64,000 nucleotides of DNA from Bromus sterilis (lineage: Eukaryota > Streptophyta > Magnoliopsida > Poales > Poaceae). The stretch lies in assembly GCA_950022295.1 (NCBI GenBank), contig OX465598.1:346221324-346285323 (forward strand). Direction: 5' to 3'. The notes beneath the pieces are model-generated. The model was given only the letters and a program-made list of their open reading frames with translations. It had not been told where the DNA came from and searched no databases. A program made the position numbers and the translations under genes. Below, in pieces: positions 53,771 to 64,000 of the stretch; positions within the stretch are counted from its first letter, which is position 1; each line of letters begins with the position of its first letter.

Positions 53771-55145
53771 AGCATTGCGATGACTTAATAACATAGTGAC
53801 TGAATCCTTAGACCGTGATGATCATACATAATTGCTATCTATTAGGATGCTTTGAGTGCATTAACCGTTACACTGAAACATGGTAACTGAAAAGGTGTAT
53901 CTTGGGTATTCCGAAGTAGATATGTTGAGGAGTATGAAATAGATCAGAGCGGGATTTGTCAATCCGAGTGACGGATAGGTACTCTGGGCCCACTCGGTGG
54001 TGTTGCATCAATAGCTTGCAAGCAAGTGACTAGGTCACAAGAGATGTAATATTCACAGACGAGTAAACATGTTATGTCGGAGATGAGGAAGAACTAGGTA
54101 TTGGATACCGACGATCATACCTCGGACAAACATAGCACCGAAGCACAAAGGGATCAAGTCATATTTTTAACGGTTCAACAGCGATGAAGTTTATTCGATG
54201 GAAGCATAGGGGCACATCAAGGATTGTAACCAGATCCCACACGATGGTCATTGGTCAGAGAGTGTCTTGATCATGTCTACTGTTTCCCGGACCGTAGGGT
54301 GTCACACTTAAGGGCAATCGATGCATTAAGGATTGATTCGGGATCATCGGTGAAAAGAGAGAAAACACCGGAAATGTACCAGGAGGTGCCGGAAGTTGTT
54401 CCGGATATTTTGAAAGGTTCAAAATAATATATATTAATGTTTAAATATGTTTTATTATTTAATTGACATAATTAAATATTAAAAATGATTTAAAAAATTA
54501 ATTAAAAAGGTGAAAAGGTATTTGGGCCTTAAAAGGCCCATGAGGGAAAGGGGGAGCCTCCCCCCTTGGGCTTGGTGCCAAGGGAGGGGCCCATCCCCCC
54601 TCCTAGCCGCACCACTCCCCCCTTGGGGGTTTAGTCCCACATGGGGGAAGGGGAGGGGGTGGAGTCCCTCCTTGGCCTATATAAGGAGGGGTGGGGTGCC
54701 TTTTTCAACACAACATTGAGTTTCTCTCTCTCTCTCTCTCTCTTTCTCCGACCTAGAGCGGACTCCCCTGGTTTGGAGTTTGCACCTGGTTGGGGGTTTC
54801 ACCATCATTCGGACGCCGTCGCTCTGCCGGAATCGGGATCCGGATCAATCTTCTTTCCGCTGCTCTTCTAGTTCGGAGCCCGGAGGGACGTCGGTTGCAC
54901 CGTACGTGTGTAATCCCACGAGGCACTACACGTGTGGTGCTACTTCATCGTCGGAGGTTCTTCAACACGACAGGGTGGTCGTAGGATCAGAGTCTACGCC
55001 AACCACGTTCGAGGAATGTTTCCCTCTTTCGGTCTTCAAAGGTATGAACACCGATTCCTTCCGTTACATACATCAGCATAGCATAGATCTTGGGTTCGGG
55101 ACTCGTAGGTAGGAAATTTTTTGTTTTCTGCGCCGATCCCCAACA
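53771..55145 (+). repeat. 3' LTR of element A, right piece
   Basis: 1375 bp, continuing A after B and ending CCCCAACA at 55145; TATA box at 54679-54686. With the left piece it totals 1677 bp. Confidence 0.92.
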
Positions 55146-55720
55146 TAAAGTGGCGCCAAGCTTCTGGTGTACTTGTGATAAGAGAATGCCACAAAAGCTA
55201 AAAGGCAAGGTTTATAGAACGGCGATTCGACCTGCGATGTTGTATGGGGCTGAATGTTGGCCAACTAAAAGGCGACATGTCCAACAACTAGGTGTGGCAG
55301 AGATGCGCATGTTGAGATGGGCATGTGGCCACACAAGGAAGGATCGGATCCGGAATGATGTTATACGGGAGAGAGTTGGGATGGTACCAATTGCAGAGAA
55401 GCTTGTCCAAGATGGTTTGAGCATATCCAGCGTAGGCCTTCTGAAGCGCATGTGCATATCGGACGGTTAAGGAGGGCTGATAATGTCAAGAGAGGTCGGG
55501 GGAGGCCAAACTTGACTTGGAAGGAGTCTATGAAGAGAGACCTGAAGGACTGGGCTATCAACAAAGATCTAGGTTTGGACAGGAGGACAGGAGTGCGTGA
55601 AAGTTAGCTATCCACGTGTCAGAACCGTGATTTGGTGACGATATCTTTTGGGTTTCAGCTCTAGCCTACCCCAACAGGTTTTGTTGTTGTTGTGACAGGT
55701 TTTGTTGTTGTTGTTTGTTT
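55146..55720 (+). mobile_element. LINE, right piece with 3' tail
   Basis: Continues the interrupted LINE: KWRQASGVL, then in another frame QKLKGKVYRTAIRPAMLYGA, TKRRHVQQLGVAEMRMLRWA and HTRKDRIRNDVIRERVG. The frames are broken by small shifts. The 3' end is a TTGTTG-type tail at about 55672-55720, in which GACAGGTTTTGTTGTTGTTG-like sequence occurs twice. TGTTTGTT(TGG)CGACC after the tail and TGTTTGTTCGACC at about 21197 might be the target duplication (uncertain). Confidence 0.82.
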
Positions 55721-55750
55721 GGCGACCAGCTTGTGCTCTCTGTTTCGGCT

Positions 55751-55931
55751 GAGTAATGCTAGACACACGGGCTTTTACAGGCTATTACGGGCTAATTAGG
55801 AGAGTAAATGACTGTGATTGGATTAAGTACAACAGGCCCACCAGCTAAATTCAGGAAGGGCCAATTAGTTTAGGACAGTTGGCCAGTCCATGAAATCCCG
55901 TGGAAATGAGTCCGTGAGTCTAGTATTATCG
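55751..55931. mobile_element. 181-bp MITE with 9-bp target duplication
   Basis: GTTTCGGCT is repeated exactly at 55742-55750 and 55932-55940. The element ends are imperfect inverted repeats: GAGTAATGCTAGACACACGG at the left against CGATAATACTAGACTCACGG at the right (reverse complement). A 9-bp duplication suggests a Mutator-type MITE. It lies in the 3' flank of the J-domain gene and may fall in its 3' UTR. Confidence 0.8.
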
Positions 55932-56278
55932 GTTTCGGCTGGATGCGTTTTGGCTGTTTTGGTAATCTCGTTGAAGCTGCTGTGAGCGCTTGTTTCTTTG
56001 CCAAACTGTTGTCTGAAAATGTAACCTATCCCTGAGGCAATTTGATCGTTTGCCATACGAAAACAAACTGCTTCCACATCGCAAAGGTGCCGTACACATC
56101 CGCAACAAACAAAAATGAGCAAAACTCGATGACAACTTAGTACTGCCGCTGCTACACCAACTAACGAAATTAATTGCTAATCGAAAGTTTGAGCATCATC
56201 TTCCAAAACTTGCTGACCGTCACAGTCAGATCAGCACAGAGTACCGGGCGCTCTAGGCCGATGGATCTCTCCGTCTTC

Positions 56279-57506
56279 CTACTCCGTCGGCATCCTCTGT
56301 TTCTTCTTCCTGCCGCCGCCGCTCGTGCCCTCCTGTGTCCATGGCACTGGCACCTCCTCCTGCCGCCTCCACTCACTCCCCTTAGAACTTGACCCTGAAA
56401 GGCCGGCGCCGGACCCTGCACGGCACGCCCTCGGCGGCATGCCGGAGGCCATCGACGATGAGCACCGCTTGTTGCCACGGTTAAACGACGGCGGTGCCCG
56501 CGCGAACGTCGGTCCAGAGTTACAGGATGGACTCGGAGACGGGGCCTGGACACGGCGCCCCATAGGAGGCACGCCGCCGAACCCGCAAGTGAAGCCGCCG
56601 GCGACGAGGTCGGCCTGGAACATGTCCACGAACAGCTGCTGCAGCTCCTCGAAGCTATCCTGCAAAAATCATAACCCACTCAGGCCACAGATCTCATTTC
56701 TGAATGTTTCTGAATGTGCTCATGGCTTCGGAGGGGATTCTTGCTAGCTTGCTTACGGTTGGCGTGGCCTGGCTCATCATCTTGGCCATCTCCCCGAAGA
56801 AGTCGCCCATCCCCTGCACCTGCAGCCAACCAGAGCAGGGAGTCTCTCCCGGTAAAATTAACTGAAGAATTGGATCCATCACAACGGAAAATGGTTAGAT
56901 CAGGGAGGTGTTAAGGGCACGCACATCTTGCTCTTGGTGGTGCTTGCCGTCGTCGTCGCTGTCGTAGACGCCGACGTCGTAGAGGAGCCGCTTGCCGGAG
57001 TCGGAGAGCACTGCGCGCACAAACATGGAAAGCAGAGGAGGCCCCGTACGTGGCATATGAGTTTTCAGCACGTACTCGGGCAGGCAGGCAGGCAGCAGTG
57101 TCTGCTCCGTCGCCATGGAAATAGCTTGTGCGTGCTCGCCAACTAGCTAATCGATTGTGCTTGTGAAGGAGAAAGATGGTGGTGAAATGGGGAAAGAATG
57201 GTGACCGGAGTAGGCGCCCTGGATCTCCTGGAACCGCTCCTTGGCCTCCTCCACGCTCGCCGAGCTTCCCGATGCCGAGCACCGGTCCGGATGCCATGTC
57301 TGCCAGCCAAACAAGAACGATCAGATATTTGCTTCCGCCGTCCATGATGACAAGAAGAAGCTAGCCGAGGTGGGTGGGAATAATCGACTCACCATGGCGA
57401 GCTTCCGGTAGGCGAGCCTGAGGTCGGCGTCGGAGCACTCCTTCTTGAGCCCCAGCACGGCGTAGAGGTCGGCGTCGGCGCCGGACGCGCGGCCTTCGTC
57501 AGCCAT
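56279..57506 (-). CDS. J-domain (DnaJ/Hsp40) protein, five exons
   Basis: Minus-strand exons are 57393-57506, 57206-57299, 56925-57010, 56757-56819 and 56279-56659. All junctions are GT-AG, and the sum is 738 nt, giving 245 residues. Residues 12 to about 85 form the J domain: DLYAVLGLKKECSDADLRLA, then WHPDR with the HPD triad that stimulates Hsp70 ATPase, and RLLYDVGVYDSDDD. After it come a short helical segment (GDFFGEMAKMMSQ), SFEELQQLFVDMFQ, and a glycine-, serine- and arginine-rich tail. No G/F region or zinc fingers are present, so it is a class C Hsp40 co-chaperone, probably soluble (no signal peptide or membrane segment seen). The ATG at 57506 was chosen as the first methionine before the J domain. 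Confidence 0.92.
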
Positions 57507-58293
57507 GGCGTCCGTGCCCGAGCACAAACCTTCACGGACCTAGTGCCTCTGCTGCAGGGAGCGAGGGAGGGAGCTTGTCGCCGCGGCGGCGTCGGTCGCC
57601 GGCCGGAGAAGAGGGGGTTGGCCGCGTTTGCGCGTAAGGTGGCCGGCGTACGAACGAATGCTCACGAGCGGACGAGGTGGGGGCTTGTGTAACTCTGTCT
57701 GGCAGGCTCGCTCTCAAGTTGCGTGGGTAGAACGAAGCAACCGGAAAAGATCAAAAGAAGCTTGTGGTAGGGTGGTGGGGTCTCCACCCGCGGCCGGAAG
57801 CCTCCAGAAGAGGAGACCGACGGCCGGGCACAAATTTCTTTATGCAAAATCCACACCCATCGAGATGCTTCCTATGATGTATGCGTATCAAAGTGGAAAG
57901 TTACCGCAAATTCACACAACCCCCATTGGGGGCATGCCGTGGTTTCTGCCAAGCCACCTTTTCATTTGCCTTTTTGCAACCGATATACTACTCCATCAGA
58001 CAAATTAATTGGTCGAACATCTCTTACATCCATCCATGAGGCGACCCAAGCATACCATTCCTTCCGTTTTAATTAGATGACTTTCATCTGTATACATGTC
58101 TAAACTTAACAACTAAAATGAGATTTTTTTTATCTATTTGGTCATTGGTTACTGATCATGCCAACCTGACTTGCGGACCCCACTAGCTAAAACGGGTAAA
58201 AAAATGTTAAATGAATGAGAAACGGGTTCAAAAAAGTTAAATGAAAAAATCTGGATAGATTGCCTATAAGGTTTTTAAATAGAAAGTGCGATG
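57507..58293. other. Upstream region of the J-domain gene, no gene seen
   Basis: GC-rich to about 57830, then AT-rich. The first 200-300 bp probably hold its leader and promoter. Words GTTAAATGAA repeat near 58206 and 58236. Open frames here do not resemble proteins. Confidence 0.5.
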
Positions 58294-58310
58294 AACCTAA
58301 GTGGTCAGGC

Positions 58311-58513
58311 ATTTTGCTAGCTCAATCGATGTTTCTCTTTCAATTTGGCGTAGTAGGTCGGGGCCTGCGTGCCCGTATTTGGCTATCTGTTGATCGTATG
58401 TATCGATACTTCTTTTTTTCTGCCGGTGTTTATATCCACTGTGGAACTTCTGTTTGTGAACCCATCGCCTTTTGGATTTATCTATAAAGTCGAGCTACGG
58501 CCTTTAGTCGAAA
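58311..58513 (+). mobile_element. 5'-truncated LINE fragment with 17-bp target duplication
   Basis: AACCTAAGTGGTCAGGC at 58294-58310 and AACCTAAGTGTTCAGGC at 58514-58530 flank a 203-bp insert. The insert ends ATAAAGTCGAGCTACGGCC, resembling the 3' end of grass L1-type LINEs. Long target duplication and extreme 5' truncation are typical of LINE insertion. Confidence 0.7.
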
Positions 58514-58606
58514 AACCTAAGTGTTCAGGCTGAATGACTTAAACGATGTTCAATAGGATATAGTGATTTGCTTGTAACATGATCGTGAATGTATCTTCAT
58601 GCGCGG

Positions 58607-59512
58607 TGTCAGGGGGCGCAACCAGGGCTGCACGCGCCCTTTGTTGTTGGAGGTAGCTCGATGACGATTGAAACGACACTTGGGCTTGCACGATGGCTCG
58701 AGTAAACACAGGGGTTTACCCAGGTTTGGGTCGCACTGTGGCGTAACATCCTACTCCTGCTTGTCTGATCTCTTCTTATAGTTTGATCTGGTACAGAAAT
58801 ATCCTCCTGGAGGGACATCCTATACTATGCTCTTATGTTCTAGCTCTCTCCCGAATCTCTCTTCTTCTAGCTATCTAGAGTAGACTAGGGATTAGCCAAA
58901 AGTTGAAAAAATAGTCCCTCTCTATCAGGTGCCGAACGTCTCCCTTTTATAGCTCAAGAGGATCTTCATAGGAGCCACCGCTTTTTATAGTGCTTACAAT
59001 TACAATATTGGCTTGTTGTGACGCGTGGAGTACTTTGACGTCTTCCGGAAAGGTGACAGTTGTGGCATGCGCGCGCTGAGTCGCTGGAGGGCGCGTCCCA
59101 AGTGTCGCGGCTCTCCTGCCACGCGCATCACCTTGTCTCATCTTCATTTAATGTGCTGACCGCCTGGTCGGGTGGTAGGAGCCAGCCTGGATTCCACTCC
59201 CACGCCCAAGTGAAGAACTTCTCGGCGACGATGGAAGCTTATCGGGTGGTGTTGGGGTTTGCTTGCTCCGGTTACTGCTTTCCCGAGGGCGATGCAATGT
59301 TACTGGAGGGCACGACAAGGCTACCCTTTCCGATAATTGCCCTTTTTAGTACACTTGTGGCTCTTATCTTTGGATATAATCGGTGGGAGTTCTTCCTATT
59401 GAGGGTCCTTGTCCTCGAGGAGGAGAGGGTGTTCACCGATCACTCGAGCGAGGAGATCCGAAAGCACTTCTCAAAGGGACAGTAAACGGGACACCCCGGT
59501 TCCCGGTTACCA
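58607..59512 (-). repeat. Candidate LTR of a decayed minus-strand gypsy element
   Basis: TGTCAGGGGGCG at the left and GGTTACCA at the right give TG...CA ends. TAGCCCCCGGGCTC just outside the right end resembles the reverse complement of a Tat-type polypurine tract. It contains GTTTACCCAGGTTTGGGTCG, a word seen in many grass LTRs. No partner LTR is in the window, so this rests on the ends alone. Confidence 0.4.
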
Positions 59513-61614
59513 ACGGTAGCCCCCGGGCTCAATTCGGACGGTAGGTATTCCCGTAGTCACAGTTGAGTCCTTCGAAAAGGCATGACAATCTTGATGAAAG
59601 TTTTCTCGTCACTGGGATGGCACTGCACTGCCATGTGTCGGGCCTCCAATTGGGTGTGACATGTAATGACCTGATGGGAGGTGATGATAGACTGCAAAGG
59701 CAAAAGGCTCGAGGAGGGGCGGTGAAATGACCGCGGTAATTAAATCCCTGCCAAGGAGGAAAAAATACTCCCCGACCAGCCCTCTTCGCATATTTAATTT
59801 AAAGGGTTTGGAAACGTAAGGGGCAAGCCTTTCTTCCCCATTTCGTACCCACCTCGGTCTTCTCGGCTCCATGGCCCTTACGGCACATGCCCACACCTTG
59901 GAAGCAGCCGCTCAGGCAATGTAAGCTGCTCCGGCTGAGCAGGGCCCCGCGGCCGCGGGGCATGCAGCCGAGGAGCTCTAGCACAGTCCGTGGAGGCCTT
60001 GGTCAGGGCAACCACACCGGAGGGCTGCCCTCTTCAGCTCTGGCGCGAGCCCACTCGGGGATCGTGGCCCATGAGTTCTTCATGGGGCTGGTCGATCCCC
60101 CGTGCGGCTGGCTCCGCTTGCCAGATCCCTTCGCGCAGGTGATGTCAGACCGCAAGCCCCAGGGCATGTGGCTCCGAGTAGAGGGTTGTTCCCATGGTCT
60201 GGCTTGGGTGGCCACAACTTTCGGATGAGACGACGCCATGTACCTAGATCAGGGGTGGTAGATGTTCGTCTGTTGGTGCAACATACAGTAGTTCCAGTGT
60301 CTCCTGTTCAGGTACGATGGCCAGGAGACGTTGTGGGTGAAGGTCTTCCACCCATGGGGGACTCGTGTGAACTGCTGCGCGGAGGAGGTCGCCAGCGTTC
60401 GGGCGAGTCCGGCATTGGGGATGCCACAAAGGAATTCCTGGGCGTGGAGGGCGCCGCCGGCGGGAGCAAGGACGACGACTGCTGAAGACGGCGGCGGGAT
60501 GCCACCGTTAGGGGCGACTCACGCATGTCGACACCCCTTACCTTCATGATGTTTCTTTTATTATGATCATGCTCTTTTGCTTACCGGGTAGTAACCGTAG
60601 GATTGTGAGGTAGTCAATCCGTAATGTGTGCATGATGTACATAATAACACTGACGATCCGTGAACCTTAGTTGCATTTTGGTTCCAGAAGGCCCCCTATG
60701 GAGGGTGGCGAAAGTAGAACTCTGCTACTTTATTTGCTTCGTGTGCAGTGTTTGTTATGGGAATCGCCCACCATCCATGATGCATGGGGGGATCTTGCTT
60801 GCTGTCTTCCTGGAATTGTTCATAGGACAAGTTCACAACTTAACCGGAGAGTTGTAACTACCTTGCTCCGTGCGTGAGGTAGGCACATCCAGTAATGGGC
60901 AGAGGTGCCCAAGGCTAAGCCTAGCTCTTTGGTGTCGGACTCTGGGACCTTGGTCCAGACCAGACCTTCCGACAAGGGAGCGGGTGCCCATAGTGCCACA
61001 AGCTAACTCATCCGTGGAGAATCGCTCTTGGTCACCTTGTCCAGAAGAGATTTCCTGGAAGCCCGTGGGCTTGGAAGGTTGTCTTCCCACGATATTTTCT
61101 TGATCTCCCAATGGGTGTAACATCCCATAAAGGGGTATCTTGGACTCGGGTCCAGGCTTGGTTATTCTCCCGGATCGGATTTACGGAAGCTGGTACATCC
61201 GCATGCACCTGTGGTACTATAGGTGCTCGACGAGGACTCCAGTCCAGCCCACAATAGGATGGAGTGAACCCGGGTGACTTGGCCTATCTCAAGATAATAC
61301 TCCTATGCAGGTGTCAAGTTTATCTTCCGGGACCATTGCCGCATGAAGGTTGATGACATTTCTCAAGCTACTCAAGCCGGATTCATCGGGCGGACCGATG
61401 GAACAATCCTTGCCGGCTGCGAGGAGCAAGGCCGGTTGCTTGAGCATTGATTCCTCGGGCCCCGCAACGTCTAGTAGTTGGAGGGGCTACTATTCGATCC
61501 CGTTCGGGAGTCGAATCCGAGAAAATCACACGTGTGAGTTTTGCAGGGAAGAATGAGCTCAAGATGATGAGCGGTGAGGTCTGGACGGACCAGAACCATG
61601 CAAGGGAGGGCGTC
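59513..61614. other. Decayed transposon-like region, no gene recognised
   Basis: GC-rich with short open frames on both strands and no recognisable catalytic motif. If the LTR at 58607 is real, this is the 3' internal part of that element, cut at 61615 by the Athila-like element. I see no host gene here. Confidence 0.4.
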
Positions 61615-63272
61615 TGATACGTCCCAAACGTATCTATAATTTCTTCTTGCTCCATGCATGTTTTGGGTGATATTTCTATAATTTTGATACACTTTCATAC
61701 ACTTTTTTATCATATTTGGACTAACGTATTAACTCAGTACACCACAGTGTCAGTTTCTGTTTTCTGCTGTTTTTGTATTTCAGGTTTTCTCATTACTTAA
61801 AGTATCCAAAAAATTATGGGAAAATATAAAAAAAACCAGCGATGTGGAAGCTTCCAGATGCCCGAAGGGGGGCCAGGGGCCCCCCACCAGGCGTCCAGGT
61901 GCCCTTGGGGCGCGTTCCCACCATAGGTCGCGCCAGGGGCCGCCTGGACTCCCTGGTGGCCCCCTGGCTGCCCCCCTTCGCCTATATTTACCCCGTCTTC
62001 CGAAACGCCCAAAGACAGGACCCTTTTTTGTGATCTCCCCTCTGTTCCTCCTCCGCCGTGCTTCCAAGATCGGGGCTGCCAGGAGACCCTGTCCCGGCAC
62101 CCTGCCGGAGGGAGGATTGACCTCCGGGAGCTTCTCCACGACCATGGACGCTTCCCAGATGAGCCATGAGTAGTCCACCTTTGACCATGGGTCCATGATC
62201 AGTAGCTATGTGATGTTTTCTCCCTCTGTTTGTTCTTCAATGTTCAGAACTTTTGAGCTGCCCTACATGATCAAGGCACATATGTAATTTTTATGCTGTT
62301 GCAATGTTGAGTTTGCTGGGATCTGATGGATTATGAGATTATGTTCAGATTGTGATGAGTAATATATTTGGTTCTTCTCCTTTTATATTTATGTTCTTGA
62401 GTAATTCTTGCATGTTCTCCGTTGCTTTTTATTACTTTGGTCAAGTGATTGATCGTAACTCCAAGAGGGAGCATTATGCATGATTGTGGGTTCATGCGCC
62501 CCGATGACAAGCTTGAGTGACATCAACATGAGTCTAGGGGATGTGTTGTTTCCACAAGGGGGAAAACAAAGATGCTTGTACTTGCGGGTGCAAGGATTGT
62601 TTACTTTATGCCAAGTTCTTTTAATGCAGTTGTCTGTTGCTTTGGGTTTACACTTTGGGTGGGGCTCGCAACTTAATACCAGCGAGATGTTCTGGATAGA
62701 TATCTCAAGGTGGATGATTAGTGAGTAGATGCAGATGGATTTCGTTCTACTTGTCTTGGCGTACTGCCCATGCTTTTGAGCCTCTTCCTTTCTTTTGTAG
62801 CATAGTTAGCATCGCGGTGCGTTTTTAATACTGTCAATTGCCCAGCTGTAATTTGTTCACCTCACATAGTTGTTTAACGTCTTTCGGGAGAGAGACATCA
62901 CTAGTGAACCTCATGGGACCCCGATCCATATCTACACCACTGTTTACACCCTCATTTTGTTTACTGCTTTTACTTTCTGTTGCAATTATCACTATTATCT
63001 ACCCTTGCGTTTGACCCTTTGTAAACAACAAGGCCGGAGAGATTAACAACCTCTCTGTACTCGTTGGGAGCGAAGTTATTTGTATCAGTGTGCAGGTCCA
63101 CGTCAACTCTTGCGCTAGCAAGTAATTTCTAGCGTCGTTGTCACCTACTTGTCGTTGTCAGAATCCTACTGGAGACAAACCTTGGTATCTTCACCGAGGG
63201 AAATTAGTACTACATTACATCTCAACCTTCCACTTGGGTTAGCCAACGAGGAGCACTACTTCAGTGCCATCA
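61615..63272 (+). repeat. 5' LTR of the Athila-like element
   Basis: About 1658 bp. The terminus contains a short palindrome GATACGT...ACGTATC. A GC-rich stretch at 61850-62180 opens frames on both strands that look like shadows. The right end CAGTGCCATCA is inferred from TG...CA and the primer site 11 nt further on. Confidence 0.75.
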
Positions 63273-63283
63273 AGATTAATTTC

Positions 63284-63297
63284 TGGCGCCGTTGCCG
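63284..63297 (+). other. primer binding site of the Athila-like element
   Basis: TGGCGCCGTTGCCG, the standard primer-site sequence of Athila-type elements. Confidence 0.8.
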
Positions 63298-63444
63298 CGG
63301 ACTCCACTCTACAAGATAGGGGAGTTGCACACTATCTTTTATCTTTGATTTTTAGTCTTGTTAGTTTACCTATTAGTTTTTGCCTTTGTGTCTTATACCA
63401 AAAACCAAAAATAAATAGTATGTCTAGTTCCTTGCTTGCCACCA

Positions 63445-64000
63445 ATGCCTAACTTCTTTGAAACCAGATCCTATTGGCATGGAGGATTCACTAAGGATAA
63501 CCAAGAATATTACAAGGAACACCGCTTGTCTCAAAAGGGGATACACTTATGGAGACAAATACATCAGTTGTATGAGTATGCTAGAAACTTGTGCTCAATA
63601 TGTAATATATCTTTCTGCAGGGATGAATCTTGTTGCTTTATGAGGCATAAACACCTTGCTTTCCAATGTGAGTACATTGATGATGAAACCTTAGTTTCTT
63701 ATGCTAACAGGAATTATGATTTTTATGATGCAGAGCAAATAGAAGAATTTGTTGCTTTTAAGGGTGCCTATGAAATTACTTCTCTTCTTAAAAATATTGA
63801 TGATGCCCCTTAAAAATCTGAGAGTCTTGTTGTACTTAACTATTGCTTTGAAAAGTACAATACAAATTATTATATTACTAATCATCTTGAGAGAATCTCT
63901 CCCCCAAAGGAAGAGAGTAATGTTTTGCAGGACTATATGGAAGAACAAATTGCTGAAACTGAAAGCTCCTTGGATGAAAAAGAGGAGGAGAGTGACGATC
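63445..64000 (+). pseudogene. Leading open frame of the Athila-like element (Gag-side), partial
   Basis: From ATG 63445 (MPNFFETRSYWHGGFTKDN) the frame is open to a TAA at 63811-63813 (AYEITSLLKNIDDAP). It then continues in the same frame to the window end as an acidic region (ISPPKEESNVLQDYMEEQ). It contains several cysteines (CSICNISFCRDESCC) that might bind metal. Similar N-terminal proteins occur in Triticeae Athila-type elements (recollection). The TAA suggests this copy is decayed. Confidence 0.65.

Larger units (their letters stand above)
22880..55145 (+). mobile_element. Element A: Ty1/copia LTR retrotransposon (Angela/BARE-like), host to three further insertions
   Basis: Its LTRs begin TGTTGGATATGTGCCCTAGA and end CCCCAACA. 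The target duplication is TAAAC (22875-22879) against TAAAG (55146-55150), one mismatch; the LINE reading frame (WMTKWRQAS) shows TAAAG is the original. Subtracting the insertions C, D and B with their target copies leaves about 8.4 kb. LTR fragments differ at roughly 2.2% of about 1330 hand-compared sites, about 0.8 My at an assumed 1.3e-8 per site per year. The coding frame has five stops, so it is inactive on its own. Confidence 0.9.
61615..64000 (+). mobile_element. Ty3/gypsy Athila-like retrotransposon, 5' end; runs off the right edge
   Basis: The LTR start TGATACGTCCCAAACGTATC and the primer site TGGCGCCGTTGCCG after the LTR are characteristic of the Athila-type gypsy elements abundant in Triticeae. 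The internal region begins at 63273 and continues past 64000. The target duplication cannot be checked; the left flanking bases are GCGTC. Confidence 0.85.

Noticed and set aside
61780..62196. Frames on both strands in the Athila-like LTR
   Set aside because: They lie in a GC-rich stretch of an LTR and mirror each other; no protein family is recognisable.

Overview
The window looks like a piece of a large grass nuclear genome, probably Pooideae and most likely Triticeae or a close relative. The evidence is nested LTR retrotransposons of Angela/BARE-like, Tat-like and Athila-like types around three intron- or UTR-structured plant genes. There are no bacterial or organellar features, no rRNA or tRNA genes and no CRISPR array.

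Left arm (1-13692). A minus-strand Ty1/copia element of SIRE/Maximus type runs off the left edge and ends at 5816 inside the transposase gene of a mariner-like element. That mariner remnant ends at a right terminal inverted repeat at 13692. It is split by an unusual tandem array at 7158-12981: four 373-bp LTRs alternate with three 1444-bp internal regions of one short non-autonomous copia, flanked by a single 5-bp target duplication.

Gene island 1 (13825-21140). Two head-to-head genes share a short promoter. The minus-strand gene has seven coding exons and encodes a 180-residue mitochondrial adrenodoxin-like ferredoxin. The plus-strand gene encodes the nucleolar GTPase NOG1 (667 residues) in one coding exon with introns in both UTRs. 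The shared promoter carries three TGGGCY boxes and a telo-box, the usual signature of plant ribosome-biogenesis genes.

Nested block (about 21200-55720). A truncated LINE just 3' of NOG1 holds an 823-bp Mutator-like MITE and then, at 22880-55145, a copia element (A). Element A was itself hit three times: by a 14.5-kb Tat-lineage gypsy (C) in its 5' LTR, by a 1109-bp solo LTR (D) in gag, and by a younger copia of its own family (B) in its 3' LTR. Each insertion has a matching target duplication except for one mismatch at A; removing D or the MITE rejoins the host reading frame. Element B has an uninterrupted 1286-codon gag-pol but lacks most of the Gag zinc knuckle. Element C carries, antisense between pol and the 3' LTR, a six-exon gene whose splice phases all agree and which has a single internal stop.

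Gene island 2 and right arm (55720-64000). A 181-bp MITE lies 3' of a five-exon minus-strand J-domain protein gene (245 residues). Beyond it are a short 5'-truncated LINE with a 17-bp target duplication, a decayed minus-strand gypsy remnant, and the 5' end of an Athila-like gypsy that runs off the right edge.

Calls come from reading motifs, splice sites, terminal repeats and target duplications by eye. Family names rest on recalled motifs, not database searches. LTR divergences are hand counts.
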